DNA of 64,000 nucleotides from CAWELS01 sp964468205. GTDB lineage: Bacteria; Acidobacteriota; Terriglobia; Bryobacterales; Bryobacteraceae. The notes below the pieces were generated by a model, which searched no databases, had not been told where the DNA came from, and saw only the letters and a list, made by a program, of their open reading frames with translations. The position numbers and the translations under genes were made by a program. Numbering within the stretch: position 1 is the stretch's first letter; every line of letters starts with the position of its first letter. Of this stretch, positions 25,331 through 33,284 are shown one piece after another. The stretch spans positions 16,386 through 80,385 of the forward strand of contig CAYXVG010000031.1 in NCBI GenBank assembly GCA_964468205.1, read 5' to 3'.

Positions 25331-26797
25331 ATGGAAACCGGACTAAACCGACGCCCCGTAACCACCGTCATCGCCGACGCCCTGGTTGTTCTGGCCTTCG
25401 AAGGCCAGCCGCCGAAGCTCGACTTGCCGCTGGACAACCAGTTCGCAGAGTTGTACGAGTACGGCGAGTTTGCCGGCGAGAAGTTCACCTTCGCGCTCTT
25501 CCGCCGGCCGGAGAGACTGAAAGCGCAGCGGCTGATTCTGGCCGGATGCGGGAAGCCGGAAGAGTTCGACGGGGCGCGTCTTCGGGAGGTGACCGGTGCT
25601 ACTATCCGGCAGTATCGCTCGAAGGCGATCCGCCGGTTCGCGCTGTTTCTCAATGATGAACAGCGGCCGGCCGCCAACGTCGCGGCAGCAGTGGAAGGAG
25701 CGCTGCTTGGGGCGTACGACCCAGACGCTTACAAGACCGATGAGAAGAAATCAGAGAAGGCTGTGGAGAGCTTCTCCATCGTTCTGCCGGAGGCAAACTC
25801 GAAAGTCGACGACGCGTTCCAGCGTGGCGTGATCGTCGCCGAATCCCAAAACTTCGCCCGCGACCTGGCTTACGAACCAGGCAACGTGCTCACCCCCATG
25901 GAACTCGCCGCGCGGGCGTCGCGCATGGCCGCCGCGGAAGGACTCGAATGCGAGGTGCTCGACCGCGATCGTATGCGGCAGTTGGAGATGGGAGCTTTGC
26001 TGGGTGTCGCGAAGGGTAGCGCGGAGCCGCCGGCCCTCATCATCCTCCGCTACAAGCCCGAAACGGATACTGCCAATGGCCCTCACCTCGCTCTGGTCGG
26101 CAAGGGCGTCACCTTCGACACTGGAGGCATTTCGATCAAGCCGTCGCAGAACATGGATGAGATGAAGTACGACATGAGCGGCGGCGCCGCCATGCTCGGC
26201 GCGATGAGGGCGATTGCGCGGCTGAAGCCGGCCGTTCCGGTGACGGCGCTGATACCGGCGGTCGAGAACATGCCGGGGAGCCGTGCGCAGCGGCCAGGCG
26301 ACATCGTGAGGACGCTCAACGGGAAGACGGTGGAGGTTTTAAATACGGACGCGGAAGGCCGCCTCATCCTGATCGACGCCATCACCTACGCCCAGCGGCT
26401 TGGCTGCACGCACATCATCGATGCAGCCACTCTAACCGGAGCGATCGTGATCGCGTTGGGCCACGTGAACGTGGGCGTCTTCTCAAACAACGAGGAGTTG
26501 CTGCGGAAAGTTCTCACGGCAGCCAAGACAACCGGCGAGAAGATGTGGCACATGCCGCTCGACGACGACTACAAAGAGCAGCTTAAGAGCCCATATGCGG
26601 ATCTGCCAAACATCGGTTCGCGTTGGGGAGGGGCGGTAACGGCCGCCTACTTCCTCAAGGAGTTCGCCGAGCCGAAGCCATGGGTGCATCTCGATATCGC
26701 GGGCACGGCGTGGCTTGACTCGGACAAGCCGTTCCTGGCGAAGGGACCGACCGGCATCGGTGTGCGAACCCTGGTGCAGGTGGCTTTAGATTGGTAG
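25331..26797 (+). CDS. pepA: Leucyl aminopeptidase, M17 family
   Basis: 488-residue cytosolic di-metal aminopeptidase that releases N-terminal residues from peptides. The active-site blocks are intact: 'LVGKGVTFDTGGISIKP' (metal Lys and Asp) and 'NTDAEGRLILIDA' (metal Asp and Glu, catalytic Arg). The N-terminal domain is the usual weakly conserved macro-like fold. The start is ATG 25331; the frame is open further upstream inside smpB, but this ATG gives the family's N-terminus. Very close spacing to smpB suggests one transcript. There are no unusual residues. Confidence 0.95.
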   Translation: METGLNRRPVTTVIADALVVLAFEGQPPKLDLPLDNQFAELYEYGEFAGEKFTFALFRRPERLKAQRLILAGCGKPEEFDGARLREVTGATIRQYRSKAIRRFALFLNDEQRPAANVAAAVEGALLGAYDPDAYKTDEKKSEKAVESFSIVLPEANSKVDDAFQRGVIVAESQNFARDLAYEPGNVLTPMELAARASRMAAAEGLECEVLDRDRMRQLEMGALLGVAKGSAEPPALIILRYKPETDTANGPHLALVGKGVTFDTGGISIKPSQNMDEMKYDMSGGAAMLGAMRAIARLKPAVPVTALIPAVENMPGSRAQRPGDIVRTLNGKTVEVLNTDAEGRLILIDAITYAQRLGCTHIIDAATLTGAIVIALGHVNVGVFSNNEELLRKVLTAAKTTGEKMWHMPLDDDYKEQLKSPYADLPNIGSRWGGAVTAAYFLKEFAEPKPWVHLDIAGTAWLDSDKPFLAKGPTGIGVRTLVQVALDW

Positions 26798-26808
26798 AGT
26801 CGGCACGT

Positions 26809-27669
26809 TTACGGATTCACGGTTAGGGTCACCGTCTTCACGATGTCGTCAGCGCGGGCAGTAATGGTGGCCGTCTGGACCCCAAAAACGAAGCTCGCCG
26901 TGCGGATGGTAAACGTACCCACCGATTCACCCGAGGCGATGCTTAGAAACGAAGGCATAGAGAACACAGCCGACGCATTGTTGTTTCACAGTTGAATCGT
27001 AGCGCCCCGAGTGGGGCGGGCCCGGTGAGATCAACGCGCGCTGTGACACTCTGCCCTGCCACAACATTAGCCGGATTCAAGCTGATAGAGGAGAGAATGA
27101 CCGATCCGGCCGGTCTGACTGTCAGTACAACCTGCCCCTGCGTGTTTGCATAGAACGCGTTAACCTCCACCTGCTCTTCGCGCGTGACGTCGAGTGTGTC
27201 TATCGTCAGGACCCAGCGGAACTCGCCGGACGGAATCCGCACGGAATTGGAGATATTCACCCTCGAGTTTGCACTCCACAGCTCTACGGTGGCGCTTCCG
27301 ATAGGGGCAGCCTCGCCCAGCCGCACCTCCAATTGCACCGACTGTCCCCCGAGCACTGAAGTAGGGTTGAGGACAAGATTGGATACAGCGTTGGTGGTTC
27401 CTTCCACGCGGAGGGTCGTATTGACCTCCTCGTTAGTGGTACGCCGGCGAATCGTGACCATCTCAGCCAGGGAAGCGGCCGGTGATTTCTTCAACCTCGG
27501 CAACGCTACCTGGAGTATTTTTTCTGAACGGCCCACCGAAGGCGGAGATCCACGATTCCGGGGCGACCGAATCGACGTAGCTCGCCGCGGATACAACGCT
27601 CAGCTCCTGCGCGGTCGCGAGGACCGGAGCGATCAACGCGGTTACAAGGAGAAGGAATCGTCGTGCCAC
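26809..27669 (-). pseudogene. Broken gene for a secreted Ig-like repeat protein
   Basis: Pieces of one exported protein lie in different frames. The leader (GTG 27669, 'RRFLLLVTALIAPVLATAQ') runs into 'SVVSAASYVDSVAPESWISAFGG', a motif common at the front of Acidobacteriota secreted proteins. The frame is lost between about 27560 and 27463, and the expected following domain is largely missing. In the next frame come two Ig-like repeats ('LNPTSVLGGQSVQLEVRLGEAAPIG' and 'LNPANVVAGQSVTARVDLTGPAPLG'). Near 27005 one base is missing, and the sequence continues in another frame with a TGA at 26986-26988, then 'ASAVFSMPSF...TATITARADD' to TAA at 26809. The cause could also be sequencing error, but three lesions in one kilobase favour decay. 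Confidence 0.8.
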
Positions 27670-27870
27670 TGATCTACCGACGCGCCGACGCTCGAAATAG
27701 TCATCTCTGCGCACAGTGGCAGGCTCTTTTGGTTCCAAACAGATGACAAGGGTCTTGTTTTTCTTGCCAGCGGCACGCAAGGCCTGACAAAATGACTGTT
27801 TACCGGCCCGCGAATCGGCCTCGGCGAGTTTTTGGGGTGTTTAGCCGGCGGCGGGCATCGAGGAGCAAAC

Positions 27871-29124
27871 ATGGAGTTGAAGGTACTGTCTTTCGTGCTC
27901 GCAGGCGGCAAGGGGACCCGTTTGTATCCATTGACGAAGGAACGCGCCAAGCCGGCTGTTCCGTTCGGCGGCCGTTATCGCATCGTCGATTTCGTGCTTT
28001 CCAACCTCATCAACTCAGGCATCTATTCCATCTATGTGTTGATTCAATTCAAGAGCCAGTCCCTGCTTCAGCACCTGCGCGACGGCTGGGAGGCGAGCGG
28101 GATGCTGCGGTCGCATTTCATTATTCCGGTTCCGGCGCAGATGCGTTCTGCCGACGAGACCTGGTATCGGGGCACGGCCGACGCTATCTATCAGAACATC
28201 AATCTAATCGAGCAGACAGAACCGCATGTGGTGGCGATCTTCGGTGCGGACCACATCTACAGGATGAACATTCGGCACATGATCGAATATCACGAGCAGA
28301 AGCGGGCGGACGTGACGGTGGCCGCAATCCCCGTGAAGCGTGAAGAGGCAGCGCAGTTCGGCGTTTTGGAGACCGCCCGCGACGGCTCGATCCGTGGCTT
28401 CGTCGAGAAAAATCCCGAGGCGCCGACCATCCCGGGCAATCCGAGCCAAGTCTACGCCTCGATGGGCAATTATATCTTCTCGACGCCCGCATTGCTGCAA
28501 GAACTGTACGATGACTCCCGCCGCGAAGGTAGTAGTCACGACTTCGGTCGTGACATACTGCCGCGAATGGTGGGTCGCAGCCGCATGTACGCCTACAACT
28601 TTCAGACCAGCCGCATTCCGGGCGACCCTCCCGGAGCGACAGCCTATTGGCGGGATGTCGGCACAATCGACGCTTACTATGAAGCGAGTATGGATCTCCG
28701 GTCGATCGCTCCCGCCCTGAATCTCTATAACAAGCAGTGGCCGCTTTACACGGCCGGCTATTCCGACGCCCCGGCAAAATTCAGTTTTGATGAGGAAGGC
28801 CGGCGCGGCAACGCGATCGATTCCGTCATCAGCGGGGGCACTATTCTAGCCGGTGGTATGGTGAGGGACTCGGTCGTCGGCCGCGGCTGCCGTATCCACA
28901 CGGGATCGCTCATCGAGAGTTCCGTGCTCTTCGACAATGTGGACATCGGCCGGTACGCTAAGGTGCGCAATGCAATTCTCGAGAAGAACGTGCGCATCCC
29001 CGAGAACGCCCGCATCGGCTACGATCTCGAGAAGGACCACAAAGAGCACCACGTTACTGAGAGTGGCATTGTAGTCGTGGAGGGCTCGCGCTCTCCGGTG
29101 GAGGTGGCGACGTTGCAGGTCTAG
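27871..29124 (+). CDS. glgC: Glucose-1-phosphate adenylyltransferase
   Basis: 417-residue enzyme making ADP-glucose from glucose 1-phosphate and ATP for glycogen synthesis. The nucleotidyltransferase signature 'LAGGKGTRLYPLTKERAKPAVPFGG' is complete; 'QRGTADA'-like region reads 'YRGTADAIYQN', and the substrate loop is 'FVEKNP'. The C-terminal third is a left-handed beta helix with hexapeptide-type repeats ('DSVISGGTILAGGMVRDSVVG'). The start ATG 27871 has GAGGAG seven bases upstream; an in-frame extension upstream is not needed. No glycogen synthase or branching gene is in the window. Confidence 0.95.
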   Translation: MELKVLSFVLAGGKGTRLYPLTKERAKPAVPFGGRYRIVDFVLSNLINSGIYSIYVLIQFKSQSLLQHLRDGWEASGMLRSHFIIPVPAQMRSADETWYRGTADAIYQNINLIEQTEPHVVAIFGADHIYRMNIRHMIEYHEQKRADVTVAAIPVKREEAAQFGVLETARDGSIRGFVEKNPEAPTIPGNPSQVYASMGNYIFSTPALLQELYDDSRREGSSHDFGRDILPRMVGRSRMYAYNFQTSRIPGDPPGATAYWRDVGTIDAYYEASMDLRSIAPALNLYNKQWPLYTAGYSDAPAKFSFDEEGRRGNAIDSVISGGTILAGGMVRDSVVGRGCRIHTGSLIESSVLFDNVDIGRYAKVRNAILEKNVRIPENARIGYDLEKDHKEHHVTESGIVVVEGSRSPVEVATLQV

Positions 29125-29248
29125 CGCAGACGCGTGGCGCTGCCAGACGAAATGCGAGCCTCTGTCAGCGCGGGTCCGGCAACCCGCTCCCGCCCGGACG
29201 CCGTTGTCCGCAGATACGGCACAGTTGAGACACAATTGGAATCATAGA

Positions 29249-30394
29249 ATGCGGAATTTCGATTTTCACAATCCGACGCGGATGATCTTCGGGCGGAATA
29301 CGATTGAGCGGATCGGCGGCGAGATTCACCGCGACGGTCACAACCTCGTCATGCTGATCGCCGGCGGCGGCAGCATCAAGAACAATGGAGTATACGATAC
29401 GGTCACCGCGTCGCTGCAGCGCGAGCGGATCCGCTGGATCGAATGTTGGGGAGTTCAGCCCAACCCGACGCTCGAAAAGACCAGAGAGATCATACGCGAA
29501 GCCTCACGGCGTGGCGTGGACGCCATCCTGGCAGTCGGCGGCGGCAGCGTTCTGGACACCGCGAAGACGGTGGCAGCGGGCGTCTGTGTCCGGGATATAT
29601 GGATTCTTTTCGAGCAGCGCGAGGTGGTTACCAGAGCGCTTCCGGTCTATGCAGTCCTCACACTTTCGGCTACCGGATCAGAAATGAACTCCTACGCTGT
29701 CATCACCAATGAAGAAGAGAAAAAGAAGTGGCCCCTCGGCGGGCCGGCGCTCTATCCACGAATCTCCATTGTTGACCCTTCCGTGCAGGCTTCCCTTCCC
29801 TGGGCCCAGACCGTGAACGGAGCGATTGACGCGATCTCGCATACTCAGGAGTTCTACTTCCAAGGCGGCGACTGCGAATCCACCCTGGCGCTAGATGAGA
29901 GTGTAATGCGCACCGTCGTAACTGTTACGGATCGACTGCAGAAGGATCCTCAGGACTATGAGGCGCGCGCCAGCCTGGCTTGGGCTTCCACGCTTGCCCT
30001 GAATGGGCTTTCGGGAGCGGGGATTGGCAACGGCGATTTCGCTACCCACGGCTTGGAGCATGGCCTGAGCGCCGTCTATCCAGAAGTGGCCCATGGCGCC
30101 GGACTCGGCGTGCTCTTTCCGGCGTGGATACTTTACTGCCAAGACGCCAACCCCACGATCTTCCGCCGTTGGGCGAAGAACGTGTGGGACCAGGACTCCG
30201 TCGAGAACGGCGTCGCGGCCTACCGGGCGCGTATCCAGGCTTGGGGAGGAGCCACAACGCTCAAAGAACTCGGCGTCGAGAAAGGGCGTCTTCAGGAGAC
30301 TGCGGCAAGTGGATTCGGTACGGGCATGACCGGTTCAGTCAAACAGCTTACCCGCGCGGACCTGATGAAGATTCTCGAGAACGCCTACGAGTAG
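29249..30394 (+). CDS. Iron-containing alcohol dehydrogenase (butanol dehydrogenase/YqhD-like)
   Basis: 381-residue group III alcohol dehydrogenase that reduces aldehydes with NAD(P)H. The nucleotide loop 'VGGGSVLDTAKTVA' and metal ligands are visible: Asp and His in 'NGAIDAISHTQE', and two His in 'ATHGLEHGLSAVYPEVAHGAGLGVLFPAW'. The N-terminus 'MRNFDFHNPTRMIFG' is typical of the BdhA/YqhD branch. ATG 29249 is preferred over upstream in-frame codons because it opens that conserved start. The gene is 124 bases after glgC in the same direction and ends seven bases before the stop of the convergent DUF2252 gene. A role in clearing toxic aldehydes is usual for YqhD; here it is not tested by context. 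Confidence 0.93.
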   Translation: MRNFDFHNPTRMIFGRNTIERIGGEIHRDGHNLVMLIAGGGSIKNNGVYDTVTASLQRERIRWIECWGVQPNPTLEKTREIIREASRRGVDAILAVGGGSVLDTAKTVAAGVCVRDIWILFEQREVVTRALPVYAVLTLSATGSEMNSYAVITNEEEKKKWPLGGPALYPRISIVDPSVQASLPWAQTVNGAIDAISHTQEFYFQGGDCESTLALDESVMRTVVTVTDRLQKDPQDYEARASLAWASTLALNGLSGAGIGNGDFATHGLEHGLSAVYPEVAHGAGLGVLFPAWILYCQDANPTIFRRWAKNVWDQDSVENGVAAYRARIQAWGGATTLKELGVEKGRLQETAASGFGTGMTGSVKQLTRADLMKILENAYE

Positions 30395-30401
30395 CGCGGC
30401 G

Positions 30402-31637
30402 CTACTGGACTTCGCGGGCAATGCGCCAAGCGTCAAGCATTCGTTCAGTCGTTTCGATCGCCACCCGGCGAATCTTCGGATCGAGCTTCCCGATCAGCCG
30501 TTCCTGCGCCAACCGCATCTGCGCGGTCAAGGATTCTCCGGCATGCTTGATCTGCCCCCCGCCCAGTTGAACTCCCGCATCGTAGATTACCTCGGCGAGT
30601 TCGCGGGGCGAACGATACTCGTTCAGGGAAATCTCCTGAAAACTGGGCTCCCAGCTTCGCACCCAGACATCGCGAAGATTCACCGTGAAGCCTTCCCGCC
30701 GCGGCACAATCGCCATGATCTCATGCGTCAGACGGCCCATATGTTCGCTTCCGGCAATCACCCGGTAAACCTCACCGGTCACCGGGAGCGAAACGCAGCG
30801 AATCGGGCTGACATCGCTCAACTCCTTCGCCTCGACGATCAAGTCGTCCAGCGGATCGCGCGTCATGCCCTCGATCCGCAGCAGAATCTTAGGCGTCACC
30901 GCGCTACCGATTCCGATTCGCGCCAAGCCGTACTCCTTGAGATCGAGGTAGTGTGCGGGAAACTCCGGCCGCAAGCGGAACAGCACCTCGGAGAAGCGCC
31001 GGAAGCCAGCGCGCAAGCTCTCATCCTCCGAACGCGGAAATCGTTCCATAATGGATTCCGCCCAGGCCAGAAACTCGGCCTTGCTCCTTGTGTTGGAACT
31101 CCGCATACGGGCCACGATCGCCGGCTCAGGAGGCATGTAGCCGGGTTCTTCGAGTCCGCGGCGATAACCCTCGAAGAACCTGCCGAAGAGACTGTCACGT
31201 TCGGCTTCCCAGCCAAACCGGCGGATGGCGATTTCGACTGAACCAAGGAATCGTACAATGTCGAGGACCGCTGGACCGGACACCGAGTCGTCGAAATCGT
31301 CGAGTCCGTGTTCCTTGACGTTCAAAGCGTACTGCTCGAGGTGGGCGTCACCGTGGAGCCAGACGGCCGGCATCTCCGGGGCTTCCTCTGAGAAGGCGTC
31401 GCAGACCGCGTTGGCCCAGACGACATTGATCATCCGGAAGTAGACCATGGGGTCTTCTCTGAGGGCGGCGCGGAGCCGGTCCGCATGATCCGGGCTGATC
31501 CGCGCGACACGCTCGAAGAACCCCTTGACGTCAACCAGAAGCCCGTTTTTCGCGCTATCCGGGCCCGCGCACGCTGGCGTCAACAATACTGCCAGGCCGG
31601 CCACCGGCGCAAGTAGTGTTCTGAGTTTGCCCGCCAC
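30402..31637 (-). CDS. DUF2252 family protein, putative lipoprotein
   Basis: 411-residue protein with the DUF2252 signature: 'VWLHGDAHLEQYALNVKEHGLDDFDDSVSGPAVLDIVRFLGS', which resembles the catalytic loop of aminoglycoside-phosphotransferase-like kinases (HGDxHxxN...DFD). The function of the family is not established. The N-terminus has a hydrophobic stretch and a possible lipobox ('LLTPAC'), which would place it outside the cytoplasm, odd for a kinase-like protein. The start is uncertain: GTG 31637 has AGGAG twelve bases away, and TTG 31649 has it directly adjacent. It is convergent with the alcohol dehydrogenase. Confidence 0.8.
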   Translation of the reverse strand: MAGKLRTLLAPVAGLAVLLTPACAGPDSAKNGLLVDVKGFFERVARISPDHADRLRAALREDPMVYFRMINVVWANAVCDAFSEEAPEMPAVWLHGDAHLEQYALNVKEHGLDDFDDSVSGPAVLDIVRFLGSVEIAIRRFGWEAERDSLFGRFFEGYRRGLEEPGYMPPEPAIVARMRSSNTRSKAEFLAWAESIMERFPRSEDESLRAGFRRFSEVLFRLRPEFPAHYLDLKEYGLARIGIGSAVTPKILLRIEGMTRDPLDDLIVEAKELSDVSPIRCVSLPVTGEVYRVIAGSEHMGRLTHEIMAIVPRREGFTVNLRDVWVRSWEPSFQEISLNEYRSPRELAEVIYDAGVQLGGGQIKHAGESLTAQMRLAQERLIGKLDPKIRRVAIETTERMLDAWRIAREVQ

Positions 31638-31775
31638 AGCCGAACGCAACTCCTCTCGTCAAATCTAGCAGGTCCACAGGCCCGGGACGGTGGCGGGGCA
31701 CGCTTGGAAACGCGTTCGAAACGCTGGAATTCGCGGCCTCTATGATAGTCTGAAGGATTATCATCACCATCCCAT

Positions 31776-32243
31776 ATGACACTGACGGAAATCTTCCAAT
31801 CGCTCGGCGAGGAGCGTTTTCGCGAGCTGATGAAAACCATCTCGATCAGCCGGCTCAAGACCTACCAGCTCTATGAATCGCTCAAGACCCGCGCGCATTT
31901 GCCCAAGCTGAACACGCAGGGCCTTAAAAAGGTGACGCCGAAATTTTGGGAAAGGCTCAACGAGGGCGACGAGGACCTTGCCGCTGACCTGGCCCAGGCC
32001 ATCCTGGTGGGAAAGCTCGACCTCATCATTGACGTGCTCGATTTCTTGGGAATTCCCCATTCCGAGGGGTTCTTCGAGAAGGATTTGGACGCCAGCGAAA
32101 CTCTCACCGGGGAGTGGCAGCAGAAGGCGTACGACGAGTTCAAGGATAAGTATCCGGAAGCGATGTTGGTCTTTTACCTGAACCATCTAGCTTGGGAGGT
32201 GACCAAGGATAAGCCGCTCTTCCAGCCGGCGGGAGTCGCCTGA
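31776..32243 (+). CDS. Conserved hypothetical protein coupled to pheS
   Basis: 155-residue soluble, mostly helical protein of unknown function. No known domain is recognised. It is acidic, with a helix-turn pattern at the front ('RFRELMKTISISRLKTYQLYESLKTRAHLPKLN') and a C-terminal helix pair ('DEFKDKYPEAMLVFYLNHLAWEV'). Its TGA stop shares its last base with the ATG of pheS (TGATG), so translation is coupled to phenylalanyl-tRNA synthetase. TATGAT at about 31740 may be its -10 box. The position suggests a housekeeping rather than an accessory role, but there is no motif to support a specific job. Confidence 0.8.
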   Translation: MTLTEIFQSLGEERFRELMKTISISRLKTYQLYESLKTRAHLPKLNTQGLKKVTPKFWERLNEGDEDLAADLAQAILVGKLDLIIDVLDFLGIPHSEGFFEKDLDASETLTGEWQQKAYDEFKDKYPEAMLVFYLNHLAWEVTKDKPLFQPAGVA

Positions 32244-33265
32244 TGGCAACATCCATGCTTAACGAGCTCGCTGGGAAAGCCAGAGAATTGATTGCTCAGG
32301 CTTCCGATAGCGAACAGCTCGAGAAGATTCGCGTGCAGTACTTGGGCCGCAAGGGTGAGATATCGCAGATCAGCCGCCAGATGGGAAAAGTGGCCCAGGA
32401 AGAACGCGCGCGGCTCGGAAAGATGCTCAACGAGGTGAAGGCCAACCTCGAGCAAGCGCTGAACGAGCGGATAGCGGACTTCGAGGCGGGCGCCCTCGAA
32501 GCTCGTCTCGACGCCGAGTGGCTCGACCTGACTTTGCCGGCTCCCGGCGTGCGCCCAGGCAGCCTGCATCCGCTGACTCAGGTGCAGTCCGAGGTAGAGG
32601 ACCTCTTCATTTCGCTCGGCTTCTCGATCTTGAGCGGGCCGGAAGTGGAGACCGAATACAATAATTTCGACGCGCTCAATATTCCGCTCGATCACCCGGC
32701 GCGGGACATGCAGGACACTTTCTGGGTGGAAAAGAATCACCTGCTGCGCACCCACACTTCACCCGTCCAGATTCGCGGCATGCAACGCTTCGGCCCGCCA
32801 CTGCGGATGATCGCGCCGGGCCGTGTCTTCCGCAATGAAGAAGTGGACGCCTCGCACGAGCACACCTTCTACCAGATCGAAGGGATGATGGTGGATCATG
32901 ACGTCTCCATCGGCCACCTCGTCTACTTCATGAAGACGATGTTGAGCGGCATCTTTCACCGCGACGTGGACGTGCGGCTGCGTCCCGGCTACTTCCCCTT
33001 TGTCGAGCCTGGCTTTGAACTCGATATTCACTGCCTGATTTGCGGCGGGGATGGCTGTGCGGTCTGCAAGCAGACCGGCTGGGTCGAGTTTATCGGCTGC
33101 GGGCTCGTGCACCCCAATGTGCTGCGCATGGGAGGCATCGACCCGGAGGAGTGGAACGGCTTCGCCTTCGGCATGGGGCTGACCCGCCTGGTAATGATGC
33201 GCTACGGGATCGACGACATCCGCTTGCTGCAAAGCGGCGACTTGCGCTTCCTGAATCAGTTCTAA
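32243..33265 (+). CDS. pheS: Phenylalanyl-tRNA synthetase alpha subunit
   Basis: 340-residue catalytic subunit. It has the N-terminal coiled-coil arm (about 1-85), then class II motif 1 and the motif 2 region: 'HPARDMQDTFWV', 'LLRTHTSPVQIRGM', 'GRVFRNEEVDASHEHTFYQIEG', and 'FPFVEPGFELDIHC'. The Cys-rich 'CLICGGDGCAVCKQTGW' and motif 3 'FGMGLTRLVMMRYGIDDIRL' are complete. It makes a heterotetramer with PheT, coded 19 bases downstream, and charges tRNA-Phe. The start ATG overlaps the stop of the unknown gene upstream. Confidence 0.97.
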   Translation: MATSMLNELAGKARELIAQASDSEQLEKIRVQYLGRKGEISQISRQMGKVAQEERARLGKMLNEVKANLEQALNERIADFEAGALEARLDAEWLDLTLPAPGVRPGSLHPLTQVQSEVEDLFISLGFSILSGPEVETEYNNFDALNIPLDHPARDMQDTFWVEKNHLLRTHTSPVQIRGMQRFGPPLRMIAPGRVFRNEEVDASHEHTFYQIEGMMVDHDVSIGHLVYFMKTMLSGIFHRDVDVRLRPGYFPFVEPGFELDIHCLICGGDGCAVCKQTGWVEFIGCGLVHPNVLRMGGIDPEEWNGFAFGMGLTRLVMMRYGIDDIRLLQSGDLRFLNQF

Positions 33266-33284
33266 AAATCGAAGGCAACCGGCA

